A stretch of 64,000 bases of DNA from Bacillus sp. FJAT-44742 (lineage in GTDB: Bacteria > Bacillota > Bacilli > Bacillales > Marinococcaceae): the NCBI RefSeq assembly GCF_002797315.1, contig NZ_KZ454936.1, positions 805,133 to 869,132 of the forward strand, given 5' to 3'. How positions within the stretch are numbered: the stretch's first letter is position 1; each line of letters opens with the position of its first letter. Shown here in pieces: positions 9,383 through 18,653 of the stretch. A program made the translations under genes and the position numbers. The notes below the pieces were generated by a model, which had not been told where the DNA came from, did no database searches, and saw nothing but the letters and a program-made list of their open reading frames with translations.

Positions 9383-9413
9383 GCCCCTGCTACTCAGCGG
9401 GGACTTCTTTTTT
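9383..9413. terminator. Bidirectional terminator between convergent genes
   Basis: A GC-rich hairpin (GCCCC-T-GCT / AGC-GGGG with one bulge) lies between A and T runs. It follows the MraY-like stop and overlaps the end of yqzF. Confidence 0.7.
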
Positions 9414-9647
9414 CTGTTTCTTTTGAAAACGGGGCCCTACTTTGTTATTCTTTCTGTCTCTATGAAGGACAAATCCGGCGATAAAGGCAATTCCCATTAC
9501 AAAGATAATAAGTCCAACAAGAAACTGCACCCATAAAAAAGGAAATGGGGGGTGTAGAATATTAAAAAATAAGTCTCTCATTAATTTTATCCCAAGGCCG
9601 GCAATCACACCGGGGATGACAAGCATCATCAAAGCAACTGTGCGCAT
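9390..9647 (-). CDS. yqzF: YqzF-like DUF2627 membrane protein
   Basis: This 85-residue protein has two hydrophobic segments (about 3-22 and 38-60) and a basic C-terminus ending KKQKKEVPAE. It matches the DUF2627 family member YqzF, which lies next to bkdR in Bacillus. I chose the internal ATG at 9647 (MRTVALMML) because AGAGAGGTG lies 7 bases before it; the upstream in-frame ATG at 9671 lacks a good site. Function is unknown. It is divergent from bkdR. Confidence 0.75.
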   Translation of the reverse strand: MRTVALMMLVIPGVIAGLGIKLMRDLFFNILHPPFPFLWVQFLVGLIIFVMGIAFIAGFVLHRDRKNNKVGPRFQKKQKKEVPAE

Positions 9648-9838
9648 GTTCTGCACCTCTCTTTTGAACAAGCTGATATAAATAGAAGTGATACTATGGA
9701 ACGATATATTTACTAACAGATATGGTTTTCTTCCAAGTTACATTGTACTTTATTTTTTGTAAGATTTCCAAAGGTTCTGGTTGAATGTCACGAGTTTTTC
9801 ATAGATAGTGTAAGGAGAGAGTAACGGGAGGGGAAAAA

Positions 9839-11914
9839 ATGAAAAAAGCTGTCATTGTTGGTGGAGGCAAGGGCGGAGTTTCATTGTTAAGAATGCTCGT
9901 GGAAAACGGGAGAATGAAGGTTGCCGGACTGGCTGATATAAATAAAGAAGCTCCCGGTATGAAGCTTGCCTTGGAGCATGGCATACAGACAGCAGCTGAT
10001 TGGAAAACGCTGCTCTCCACTGAACCTGATATCATTATAGAGGTTACAGGGAAAAAAGAGGTTTATCATGAAATACAGACATTTGCCAAGGCAGAAACAG
10101 CAGTTGTTCCTGGACAGGCAGCTGGTATTCTTTATGAGCTGCTCGTGGATAAAGAGCAGCTGATTGAAGAAGTGAAAGCCCATGACCAGTTTCAAAGTAT
10201 GATATTAAATGCCACACATGATGGAATGATTGCAATTGATGATGAAGAAAAAATTATCTTATTTAACCGCTCTGCAGAAGAGATGACGGATCTAAAAGAA
10301 CACATGGTGTTAGGCCGATACATAAAAGATGTGATTCCAGGAAGTGAGCTGCCAAGGGTTCTTCATAAAGGAGAAGCGGAAGAAAACCAGCCGCTGACTT
10401 TTGCTAACGGACGTTCAATACTCAGTACCAGAATTCCGTTATGGCTCGAAAACATTCGTGTAGGTGCGTTTGCTGTTTTTAGAGATGTTACTGAGATTGA
10501 GCGGATGGCTGAGGAAGTCACAAACTTAAAAAGCATTCAAAAAATGCTGGAAGCGATTATTCAATCTTCTGAGGAAGCAATTTCTGTGGTGGATGAAAAC
10601 GGCAGAGGCATGATGATTAATCCAGCCTACACAAAAATTACGGGATTACGGCAGGAAAAAGTGATTGGACAGCCAGCTACAGCAGACATTTCTGAAGGAG
10701 AGAGCATGCATTTAAAAGTCCTCAGAACACGAAAAGCCGTTCGAGGGGTGAGACTGAAGGTTGGCCCTAATAAAAGAGACGTGATCGTAAATGTGGCGCC
10801 TGTTATTGTGGATGGAAAGCTTAAAGGAAGCGTAGGGGTTATCCACGATATGTCTGAAATTAAAACGTTAACCGAGGAGTTAAAAAGAGCAAGGCAGATC
10901 ATACGCACCCTTGAAGCAAAATATACGTTTGACGATATTGCCGGACATTCTAAAGAGTTTCTTCTGGCCATTCAACAAGCGAAAGTAAGTGCGGCTGCTC
11001 CGATGTCTGTTCTTCTGCGAGGTGAATCAGGCACAGGAAAGGAGTTGTTTGCTCACGCCATTCACAATGAAAGCAACAGAAAGTTCAATAAATTCATTCG
11101 CGTTAATTGCGCTGCATTATCTGAATCTCTCTTAGAAAGTGAATTATTTGGCTATGAAGAGGGCGCTTTTTCCGGAGCAAAACGAGGAGGGAAAAAGGGG
11201 CTTTTTGAAGAAGCTGACAAAGGAAGCATATTTCTAGATGAAATTGGAGAAATGACATTATCTACCCAGGCGAAGCTTCTTCGTGTTCTCCAGGAGGGAG
11301 AGATCGTAAGAGTAGGTGGAACAAGAGCTGTTCAGGTTGATGTAAGAGTGATTGCTGCCACAAATGTCAATCTTGAAAAAGCGATTCACAAAAAAGTGTT
11401 TCGAGAAGACCTATATTACCGTATTAATAAACTCCCTATCTTTATTCCTCCGTTAAGGGAAAGAAGAGAAGATATAGCAGTTCTTAGCAACAGAATGATT
11501 GAAAAAATAAACCAGGATTTTGGAAGAACAGTAGAAGGCATTACAGAAGAGGCCATAGCAATGCTTAAAGCTTATTCCTGGCCAGGAAATGTAAGAGAGC
11601 TTGAAAATGTTTTGGGAAGAGCGGTAATTACAATGCCCCTTTCCCAAACACTTATTGACAGTAATAATCTTCCACATTTGGAAGTTGCCAAAACCGGTCT
11701 TAACAGCCAGTTACCTTCTTTTGCAACTGACCTGCCATCACAGACTCTGACGTTGCAAGAGCAGGTAGAGAACTTTGAAAAAAGGGTATTGTGGAACGCA
11801 TTGAAGGAGCACGAAGGAAACAAAACAAAAACAGCTAAACAACTAGGGGTTTCCATTCGGAATTTGTATTACAAGTTAAAAAAACATGGCATTGAAGAAA
11901 ATGGCATGCAATAA
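9839..11914 (+). CDS. bkdR: BkdR, sigma-54-dependent activator of the bkd operon
   Basis: BkdR is an enhancer-binding protein that activates SigL-dependent transcription of branched-chain keto acid genes. The N-terminus (1-110) looks like a dinucleotide-binding fold (IVGGGKGG). Two PAS domains follow (about 118-225 and 235-350). The AAA+ domain (about 365-600) has Walker A GESGTGKE, the sigma-54 contact loop as GAFSGA rather than GAFTGA, and [11 protein letters not shown] Fis-type helix-turn-helix is at the C-terminus ([21 protein letters not shown]). The length of 691 residues fits the Bacillus protein. The regulated promoter lies immediately downstream. Confidence 0.95.
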   Translation: MKKAVIVGGGKGGVSLLRMLVENGRMKVAGLADINKEAPGMKLALEHGIQTAADWKTLLSTEPDIIIEVTGKKEVYHEIQTFAKAETAVVPGQAAGILYELLVDKEQLIEEVKAHDQFQSMILNATHDGMIAIDDEEKIILFNRSAEEMTDLKEHMVLGRYIKDVIPGSELPRVLHKGEAEENQPLTFANGRSILSTRIPLWLENIRVGAFAVFRDVTEIERMAEEVTNLKSIQKMLEAIIQSSEEAISVVDENGRGMMINPAYTKITGLRQEKVIGQPATADISEGESMHLKVLRTRKAVRGVRLKVGPNKRDVIVNVAPVIVDGKLKGSVGVIHDMSEIKTLTEELKRARQIIRTLEAKYTFDDIAGHSKEFLLAIQQAKVSAAAPMSVLLRGESGTGKELFAHAIHNESNRKFNKFIRVNCAALSESLLESELFGYEEGAFSGAKRGGKKGLFEEADKGSIFLDEIGEMTLSTQAKLLRVLQEGEIVRVGGTRAVQVDVRVIAATNVNLEKAIHKKVFREDLYYRINKLPIFIPPLRERREDIAVLSNRMIEKINQDFGRTVEGITEEAIAMLKAYSWPGNVRELENVLGRAVITMPLSQTLIDSNNLPHLEVAKTGLNSQLPSFATDLPSQTLTLQEQVENFEKRVLWNALKEHEGNKTKTAKQLGVSIRNLYYKLKKHGIEENGMQ

Positions 11915-11919
11915 ATTGC

Positions 11920-11981
11920 ACACCGTGAAAAATATTTCACGGTGTTTCGTTATGAAATAAGAGAAAAACCTTTCACAGTGT
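11920..11981 (+). promoter_or_regulatory. bkdR terminator-like hairpin and candidate BkdR-binding repeats
   Basis: A perfect 11-bp inverted repeat (ACACCGTGAAA at 11920-11930, TTTCACGGTGT at 11935-11945) lies just after bkdR. The same half-site recurs as TTTCACAGTGT at 11971-11981, 10 bases before the -24 element. The hairpin may terminate bkdR, but its T tract is poor. The third copy suggests an upstream activator site for BkdR; this is inference. Confidence 0.5.
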
Positions 11982-11990
11982 GGTTTGAAA

Positions 11991-12007
11991 TTGGCATGAT
12001 ATTTGCA
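11991..12007 (+). promoter_or_regulatory. Sigma-54 (-24/-12) promoter of the ptb-bkd operon
   Basis: The sequence TTGGCAT, 5 bases, TTGCA matches the sigma-54 consensus. The invariant GG (11993-11994) and GC (12005-12006) are exactly 12 bases apart. It lies 39 bases before the ptb start and directly after its presumed activator gene bkdR. Confidence 0.9.
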
Positions 12008-12045
12008 TTAAAGTATAAGTAGTCCGTCATGAAGGAGTCATTGTA

Positions 12046-12960
12046 ATGAACTTACAAGAAATAATGGAAAATGCATCTGCTTATAAGAAGAAAACAATAG
12101 CAATTGCGGCGGCAGATGACGAACGAGTAATTGATATGGTCAAGGAAGCAATAAACAATAAGCTAGGTGAATTCAGGTTATACGGAAATGAGGAAGTCAT
12201 TCGTTCATTCCTTACATCTAAAGGATTAAGTGAAATGAGCTCTATAAAAGTCATTCCGGCAAGGGATGTGAAAGAATCTGCAAGGTTGTCTGTCATGTCT
12301 GTCCGTGAGGGCAAAGCTGATTTATTAATGAAGGGTATGATTCCCACCAGTGTATTGCTTAAAGCGGTATTAAACAGGGAGTACGGTTTGCGGAAAGGAA
12401 AGGTTTTATCACATGTAGCAGCCTTTGAGGTGCCAGGTTTTAAGCGCTTGTTTTTTGTCTCTGATTCAGCCATGAATATAGCCCCTGATTTACATCAGAA
12501 GGTGGAAATCACAAATAATTCTGTTGAAGTAGCAAGAGCGATGGGGGTAATAAATCCGAAAGTTGCCCCTATTTCAGCGGTGGAAGTAGTTAACCCTGAT
12601 ATGTCTGCTACCATTGATGCGGCTGCTCTCAGCCAAATGAATAAAAGGGGGCAGATTAATCATTGTGTAATAGATGGACCACTAGCTCTGGATAATGCAA
12701 TATCTGTTGATGCTGCTAACTATAAAGGGGTAGGAGGAGAAGTGGCTGGCAGAGCTGACATTCTCCTAGTTCCAACTGTGGAGACGGGAAACATTTTATA
12801 TAAATCACTCGTCTACTTTGCAGGAGCGAAAGTAGGAGGAATCATAGCCGGGGCCAAGGCTCCAATCATTTTAACATCAAGAGCTGACACTGCAGCGAGT
12901 AAGCTCTACTCTATTGCTATCGCTTGTCATGTCAGCGAATATCAGAGCACCTTAGCTTAA
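12046..12960 (+). CDS. ptb: Phosphate butyryltransferase
   Basis: The enzyme interconverts butyryl- or branched acyl-CoA and the acyl phosphate. It is 304 residues long, with the phosphotransacetylase-like fold and motifs such as LMKGMIPTSVLLKAVL and FVSDSAMNIAPDL. It is the first gene after the sigma-54 promoter; ATG 12046 follows GAAGGAG. Together with buk it links branched acyl-CoA from the dehydrogenase complex to acyl phosphate and ATP. The bcd gene follows after 12 bases. Confidence 0.93.
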   Translation: MNLQEIMENASAYKKKTIAIAAADDERVIDMVKEAINNKLGEFRLYGNEEVIRSFLTSKGLSEMSSIKVIPARDVKESARLSVMSVREGKADLLMKGMIPTSVLLKAVLNREYGLRKGKVLSHVAAFEVPGFKRLFFVSDSAMNIAPDLHQKVEITNNSVEVARAMGVINPKVAPISAVEVVNPDMSATIDAAALSQMNKRGQINHCVIDGPLALDNAISVDAANYKGVGGEVAGRADILLVPTVETGNILYKSLVYFAGAKVGGIIAGAKAPIILTSRADTAASKLYSIAIACHVSEYQSTLA

Positions 12961-12972
12961 GGAGGTAAGGTA

Positions 12973-14070
12973 ATGAAATTATTTAAATATATGGAAAGAT
13001 ACGATTACGAACAAGTAGTGGTCTGTCAGGATGCTGAATCAGGCCTAAAAGCTATCATTGCTATTCATGATACAACTCTTGGCCCTGCGTTAGGGGGAAC
13101 AAGAATGTGGAAGTATGAGTCTGAGGAAGCGGCCTTTGAAGATGCTCTCCGCCTGGCTAAAGGCATGACCTACAAAAATGCTGCAGCCGGCTTGAATCTT
13201 GGGGGAGGCAAAACAGTAATTATCGGTGACCCACGCAAGGACAAAAACGAAGAAATGTTCCGCGCGTTTGGAAGGTATATTCAGGGCTTGAACGGACGCT
13301 ATATTACAGCTGAAGATGTAGGTACAACGGTGGAAGATATGGATATTATTTATGAAGAAACAGACTTTGTCACGGGAATCTCACCTGCTTTTGGATCGAG
13401 TGGCAACCCTTCGCCTGTCACAGCATACGGAGTCTATGTAGGGATGAAAGCGGCAGCAAAAGAAGCTTTTGGATCAGATGAGCTTGCTGGGAAAAAAGTG
13501 GCGGTGCAAGGAGTAGGGAACGTTTCTTATAATCTTTGCAAGCACCTGTATGAAGAGGGAGCTACTTTGATTGTAACCGATATCAATAAAGATGCAGTCT
13601 ACAGAGCCGTAAGCGATTTTAATGCAAAAGCAGTGGATCCAAGGGACATTTATAAAACAGAATGTGATATTTTCAGCCCGTGTGCTCTTGGAGCTGGGTT
13701 AAATGACGAAACCATTCCTTCTATTAAAGCAAAAGTGATAGCCGGCGCTGCAAACAATCAATTAAAAGAAAACAAGCACGGTGATATGCTCCATGAAAGA
13801 GAAATTGTCTACGCACCCGATTATGTGATCAACGCTGGCGGAGTAATTAACGTGGCTGATGAGCTGAACGGCTATAACAGTGAGCGTGCTTTAAAGAAGG
13901 TGGAAGGGGTTTACCAAAACATAGAGAAAGTAATCAGCATTTCTAAAAGAGATAATATACCGACTTATTCAGCTGCTGACCGCATGGCGGAGGAACGGAT
14001 CAGAAAAATGAAGAATTCAAGAAAGCAATTTTTGCGCAATGAACACCATATTTTAAGCCGCAGAAGATAG
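12973..14070 (+). CDS. bcd: Leucine (branched-chain amino acid) dehydrogenase
   Basis: This NAD-dependent enzyme oxidatively deaminates Leu, Val and Ile to 2-keto acids, the substrates of the complex encoded downstream. The 365 residues match the family. The Glu/Leu/Phe/Val dehydrogenase N-terminal domain carries the catalytic-Lys regions ([10 protein letters not shown] and GGGKTVI), and the C-terminal Rossmann domain has [10 protein letters not shown] (about 178). ATG 12973 follows AAGGAGG. The extra basic tail ([15 protein letters not shown]) is a small species-specific extension. Confidence 0.95.
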   Translation: MKLFKYMERYDYEQVVVCQDAESGLKAIIAIHDTTLGPALGGTRMWKYESEEAAFEDALRLAKGMTYKNAAAGLNLGGGKTVIIGDPRKDKNEEMFRAFGRYIQGLNGRYITAEDVGTTVEDMDIIYEETDFVTGISPAFGSSGNPSPVTAYGVYVGMKAAAKEAFGSDELAGKKVAVQGVGNVSYNLCKHLYEEGATLIVTDINKDAVYRAVSDFNAKAVDPRDIYKTECDIFSPCALGAGLNDETIPSIKAKVIAGAANNQLKENKHGDMLHEREIVYAPDYVINAGGVINVADELNGYNSERALKKVEGVYQNIEKVISISKRDNIPTYSAADRMAEERIRKMKNSRKQFLRNEHHILSRRR

Positions 14071-14105
14071 TTTATCTTCCGCGGCAGGAATAGGAGGCAG
14101 AGCCC

Positions 14106-15200
14106 TTGAAGCAAATATCAAGCCACCGGATTCTTGTGTTAAACCCAGGATCAACCTCTACAAAGGTTGGCGTATTTGAAAATAAAGCATCCCTATTTTC
14201 AAAGGTCGTCCGTCATCGTCAAGAAGACATTAAGGCGTATTCAAACATAGTTGACCAATATCAATTTAGAAAACAGGCAATACTGGAATCACTGGATGTG
14301 GAAGGGATCAGTTTGTCAAAGATTGACGCTGTTGTCGGCAGAGGCGGGCTTCTCCGCCCGATTGAAAGCGGTACTTATGAAATATCGGAAGCGATGATTA
14401 AGGATTTGAGAGAAGGGAAATATGGAGAGCATGCTTCAAACTTAGGTGCATTGATAGCCTTTGAGATCTCAACGCAATTAAATATTCCTTCTTATATCGT
14501 TGACCCTGTGGTAGTGGATGAATTAATGCCTGAAGCCAGACTGACCGGTTTAAAAGAAATAAAAAGAAAAAGTATTTTTCATGCATTGAATCAAAAGTCT
14601 GCCGCAAGGAAGGCTGCAGATGAAATCGGAAAACCTTATGAAGAAGCCAATTTGATTGTTGTACACTTAGGAGGCGGAATTACTGTCGGTGCCCACAAAG
14701 GCGGGAAAGTTGCAGATGTAAATAATGGCTTAAATGGAGACGGTCCCTTTTCTCCTGAAAGGTCGGGTACGCTTCCTGTTGCTGATGTCATTAGCATGTG
14801 TTTTTCCGGGAGTTACACCATATCAGAGATGATGAAAAAGGCCGCTGGACAAGGAGGGCTGGTAAGCTATTTTGGCACCAATAATGCTGAGGAAGTTGAA
14901 GCTCAAATAGTACAAGGCAATCATGAAGCTGAGGAAGTAATGAGGGCTATGGCTTACCAGATCGGAAAAGAAATTGGAGCGCGAAGTGTTTGTTTAAGTG
15001 GAAAAGTAGATGCTATTATTTTGACCGGAGGCCTGGCTCATAGTGAATGGCTGACTGGAGAAATTATTAAGATGGTAAGCTGGATCTCAGATGTGATCGT
15101 GTATCCGGGCGAAGATGAGCTTCGTTCCCTTGCCGAAGGGGCTCTTCGTGTCTTAAAGAAGGAAGAAGAACCGAAGATTTACGGTTATAAGGAGGGATAG
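14106..15200 (+). CDS. buk: Butyrate kinase
   Basis: An acetokinase-family enzyme that makes ATP from butyryl or branched acyl phosphate. The phosphate-binding [13 protein letters not shown] motif is at about residues 11-23, followed by VGRGGLL and the glycine-rich [13 protein letters not shown]. The start appears to be TTG 14106, 9 bases after AGGAGG; no better ATG precedes the conserved NPGS motif. The lpdV gene starts 2 bases after its stop. Confidence 0.94.
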   Translation: MKQISSHRILVLNPGSTSTKVGVFENKASLFSKVVRHRQEDIKAYSNIVDQYQFRKQAILESLDVEGISLSKIDAVVGRGGLLRPIESGTYEISEAMIKDLREGKYGEHASNLGALIAFEISTQLNIPSYIVDPVVVDELMPEARLTGLKEIKRKSIFHALNQKSAARKAADEIGKPYEEANLIVVHLGGGITVGAHKGGKVADVNNGLNGDGPFSPERSGTLPVADVISMCFSGSYTISEMMKKAAGQGGLVSYFGTNNAEEVEAQIVQGNHEAEEVMRAMAYQIGKEIGARSVCLSGKVDAIILTGGLAHSEWLTGEIIKMVSWISDVIVYPGEDELRSLAEGALRVLKKEEEPKIYGYKEG

Positions 15201-15202
15201 AG

Positions 15203-16624
15203 ATGGCAGAAGAATATGATTTAGTGGTCCTTGGCGGGGGAACAGGCGGGTACGTGGCAGCTATCCGTGCAGCGCAACTAGGATTGAAAGTGGCCGTAGT
15301 GGAAAAGGAGAAGCTTGGAGGCACGTGTTTACATAAAGGCTGTATACCAAGCAAAGCTTTTTTGCGCAGTGCAGAAGTGTATCATACAGCAAAAACGAGC
15401 GAAGATTTCGGGGTGAATACAGAAGGGGTATCTCTTGATTTCAATAAGGTGCAGTCACGTAAAGATAATATAGTAAACCAGTTGTACAAAGGTGTTCAGT
15501 ACTTGTTGAACAAAGGGGATATTCACGTCTATAAAGGACATGGGCGTATACTGGGTCCTTCTATTTTTTCCCCAAGTCCGGGTACGATCTCTGTAGAAAT
15601 GGACAGCGGAGAAGAAAATGAAATGCTTATACCAAAAAACGTTATTATTGCTACAGGGTCCAGGCCCAATACTCTTCCTGGGATGGAGCCAGATGGAGAA
15701 CAAATTTTCACCTCTGATGAAGCGTTGGAGATAGAAAGCCTGCCTTCTTCCATTATTATCATTGGAGGAGGCGTCATTGGGATTGAATGGGCTTCAATGC
15801 TCTCTGACTTTGGAGTGGATGTTACAGTGTTGGAATACAGCAGGCGAATTCTTCCTGGTGAGGATGAAGAGATATCCAAAGAGGTAGCCAATCAGCTGAA
15901 AAAGAGGGGCGTCAAGATCGTTGCAAATGCTAAAGTACTCCCTGAGAAAACAAAAAGGGAAACAGACGTAACAGTATACGCTCTTGAAGGTGAGAAAGAG
16001 CAGGCTTACCAGGCCAAATCTGTTCTCCTTTCTGTAGGGCGCAAAGCAAATACGGAAGACATTGGACTTCAAAATACGGATATTGTGGTGGAAAACGGTT
16101 TTGTCCAAACAAATAAATGGCAGCAGACGAAAGAGTCCCATATTTATGCGATTGGTGATGTTATCGGAGGAATGCAGCTTGCTCATGTTGCTTCACACGA
16201 AGGAATCATAGCCGTAGAGCATATGACAGAAAACCACCCTCACCCATTAGATTCTTCACTCGTTGCCCGCTGCACCTACAGTCGTCCCGAAGTGGCCAGT
16301 ATTGGCTTGACAGAAGAGCAGGCCAGAGAAGAAGGCTTTGATACCAAAATAGGTACATTCCCATTTAAGGCAATAGGAAAAGCCTTAGTGAATGGGGACG
16401 CTTCAGGGTTCGTTAAATTTATTGCTGACAAAGAAACTGATGATCTACTCGGTGTTCACATGGTCGGCTCGCATGTGACAGACCTTATCTCAGAGGCAGC
16501 CGTTGCCAAGCTCCTGGATGCCGCAAGCTTTGAAGTGGCTGAGGCGATTCACCCGCATCCAACATTATCTGAGATCATTGGTGAAGCTGCTCTGGCAGTG
16601 GATGGAAAAGCGATACATTCATAA
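15203..16624 (+). CDS. lpdV: Dihydrolipoyl dehydrogenase (E3) of the branched-chain complex
   Basis: E3 reoxidises the lipoyl group of BkdB using FAD and NAD. The FAD site (VVLGGGTGGYVAAIRAAQ) is at the N-terminus, the redox-active disulfide is GGTCLHKGCIPS (about 37-48), the NAD site is IIIGGGVIGIEWAS (about 179), and the C-terminal His-Glu pair is in HPHPTLSE. The 473 residues match LpdV. It is in the bkd operon between buk and the E1 genes. Confidence 0.95.
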   Translation: MAEEYDLVVLGGGTGGYVAAIRAAQLGLKVAVVEKEKLGGTCLHKGCIPSKAFLRSAEVYHTAKTSEDFGVNTEGVSLDFNKVQSRKDNIVNQLYKGVQYLLNKGDIHVYKGHGRILGPSIFSPSPGTISVEMDSGEENEMLIPKNVIIATGSRPNTLPGMEPDGEQIFTSDEALEIESLPSSIIIIGGGVIGIEWASMLSDFGVDVTVLEYSRRILPGEDEEISKEVANQLKKRGVKIVANAKVLPEKTKRETDVTVYALEGEKEQAYQAKSVLLSVGRKANTEDIGLQNTDIVVENGFVQTNKWQQTKESHIYAIGDVIGGMQLAHVASHEGIIAVEHMTENHPHPLDSSLVARCTYSRPEVASIGLTEEQAREEGFDTKIGTFPFKAIGKALVNGDASGFVKFIADKETDDLLGVHMVGSHVTDLISEAAVAKLLDAASFEVAEAIHPHPTLSEIIGEAALAVDGKAIHS

Positions 16625-16642
16625 TAACTAGGGGGGATATGT

Positions 16643-17638
16643 ATGGCCGTACTACGACATGAAGAATTAGGGCTCTCAAAAGAGCAGGTAATTGAAATGT
16701 ATGAACAAATGCTTATGGCCCGTAAGATCGATGAACGTATGTGGCTCTTAAATCGTGCTGGCAAAATACCTTTTGTTATCTCTTGTCAAGGACAGGAAGC
16801 CGCTCAAGTCGGAGCAGCCATGGCGTTAGATCGAGAAAAGGATTATGTGCTTCCGTATTACCGTGATATGGGAGTGGTCCTCGCCTTTGGGATGACGGCA
16901 AAGGACTTAATGATGTCAGGATTTGCTAAAGCAGAGGATCCAAATTCAGGCGGAAGACAAATGCCAGGGCATTTTGGACAGAAGAAAAATCGGATTGTAA
17001 CTGGTTCATCCCCTGTAACAACCCAGGTGCCTCATGCCGTTGGGATTGCTTTGGCAGCCAAAATGGAAAAGAAAGATTTCGTTACCTTCACGACCTTTGG
17101 AGAAGGCTCTTCCAACCAAGGCGATTTCCATGAAGGCGCAAACTTTGCCGGCGTTCATAAACTGCCTGTCATTTTAATGTGTGAAAATAACAAATATGCG
17201 ATTTCCGTTCCTATAGAAAAACAGCTAGCGTGTGAAAAGGTTTCCGATCGGGCGATAGGATACGGAATGCCGGGCTTTACGGTGGATGGAAATGATCCCC
17301 TTGCTGTTTATGAAGCAGTGAAAAATGCAGCGGATCGTGCAAGGAAGGGTGAGGGGCCTACCTTGATAGAAACAGTGTCCTACAGACTCACCCCTCATTC
17401 CAGTGATGATGATGACCGTTCTTACAGATCAAGAGAGGAGGTAGAGGAAGCAAAAAAGCGGGACTCTATCTTTACCTTCAGCACTTATTTAAAAGAAAAT
17501 AACGTAATAACAGAGGAAGAAGAAAATGTGCTCCTTGAAAAAATCAAACGCATAGTAGATGAAGCTACTGATGCTGCTGAAGAAGCGGCTTATGCTGATC
17601 CAGATGATCTTTTTAAACATGTCTATAAAGAACAATAG
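16643..17638 (+). CDS. bkdAA: 2-oxoisovalerate dehydrogenase E1 alpha
   Basis: The alpha subunit of the thiamin-diphosphate E1 component decarboxylates branched 2-keto acids. It is 331 residues long. The ThDP/Mg site is GEGSSNQGDFHEGANFA through CENNKYAIS (about residues 154-192), and SYRLTPHSSDDD is the usual phosphorylation-loop region. ATG 16643 has GGGGG upstream. The E1 beta gene follows after 16 bases. Confidence 0.95.
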   Translation: MAVLRHEELGLSKEQVIEMYEQMLMARKIDERMWLLNRAGKIPFVISCQGQEAAQVGAAMALDREKDYVLPYYRDMGVVLAFGMTAKDLMMSGFAKAEDPNSGGRQMPGHFGQKKNRIVTGSSPVTTQVPHAVGIALAAKMEKKDFVTFTTFGEGSSNQGDFHEGANFAGVHKLPVILMCENNKYAISVPIEKQLACEKVSDRAIGYGMPGFTVDGNDPLAVYEAVKNAADRARKGEGPTLIETVSYRLTPHSSDDDDRSYRSREEVEEAKKRDSIFTFSTYLKENNVITEEEENVLLEKIKRIVDEATDAAEEAAYADPDDLFKHVYKEQ

Positions 17639-17654
17639 AAAGGGGTGAAGAACA

Positions 17655-18638
17655 ATGACAATGATGTCCTATATACAAGCAGTAACACGTGCGCTGAGAG
17701 AAGAAATGCAGCGGGATGAAAAAGTGTTTATTTTAGGAGAAGATGTGGGGGCAAGAGGAGGAGTATTCCGAGCTACCGAAGGGCTCTATGAGGAATTCGG
17801 TGAAGAGAGGGTTCTTGACACGCCTCTTGCAGAATCAGCTATTGCCGGTGTGGGGATTGGAGCAGCGATGTATGGCATGAGGCCTGTTGCCGAAATGCAG
17901 TTTGCTGACTTTATTATGCCGGCAGTCAATCAAATTGTTTCTGAAGCTGCAAAAATCCGCTACCGCTCAAATAATGATTGGAGCTGCCCAATAACGATTC
18001 GTGCACCTTACGGCGGAGGAGTTCACGGTGCATTGTATCATTCTCAGTCTGTAGAAGCTCTGTTTGCAAATGTACCTGGCTTGAAAATTGTAATGCCATC
18101 AACTCCTTATGATGTAAAAGGGCTATTAAAAGCGGCGATCCGTGATGACGACCCAGTCTTGTTTTTTGAACATAAACGAGCATACCGTCTCATTAAAGGT
18201 GAGGTTCCCGAAGAAGACTACACCCTGCCAATTGGAAAAGCAGATGTAAAAAGAGATGGGGAAGATGTGACTGTCATTACCTATGGTCTTTGTGTTCACT
18301 TTGCTTTGCAAGCCGCTGAAAAGCTTGCCGGAGAAGGGGTTTCTGCTCATATTCTTGATTTGAGAACTGTGTACCCTCTTGATAAAGAAGCAATAATTGA
18401 AGCAGCCAGCAAAACAGGTAAGGTTCTCTTAATAACTGAGGCCAACAAAGAAGGAAGCATCATGAGTGAAGTGTCTGCAATCATCAGTGAGAATTGTTTA
18501 TTTGACCTTGATGCTCCTGTTCAAAGATTGGCAGGTCCAGATGTTCCAGCCATGCCTTACGCCCCTACAATGGAAAAGCACTTTATGGTTAACCCTGAAA
18601 AAGTAGAGGCTGCGATAAAAGATTTAGCAGAATTTTAA
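17655..18638 (+). CDS. bkdAB: 2-oxoisovalerate dehydrogenase E1 beta
   Basis: The beta subunit pairs with BkdAA to form the alpha2-beta2 E1. It is 327 residues, with the transketolase pyrimidine-binding domain (EDVGARGGVFRATEGL, then LAESAIAGVGIGAAM) and the C-terminal transketolase domain (VLLITEANKEGSIMSEV). ATG 17655 follows AAAGGGGTG. It is 15 bases before bkdB. Confidence 0.95.
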   Translation: MTMMSYIQAVTRALREEMQRDEKVFILGEDVGARGGVFRATEGLYEEFGEERVLDTPLAESAIAGVGIGAAMYGMRPVAEMQFADFIMPAVNQIVSEAAKIRYRSNNDWSCPITIRAPYGGGVHGALYHSQSVEALFANVPGLKIVMPSTPYDVKGLLKAAIRDDDPVLFFEHKRAYRLIKGEVPEEDYTLPIGKADVKRDGEDVTVITYGLCVHFALQAAEKLAGEGVSAHILDLRTVYPLDKEAIIEAASKTGKVLLITEANKEGSIMSEVSAIISENCLFDLDAPVQRLAGPDVPAMPYAPTMEKHFMVNPEKVEAAIKDLAEF

Positions 18639-18653
18639 AGGAGGTGTTTGTTC

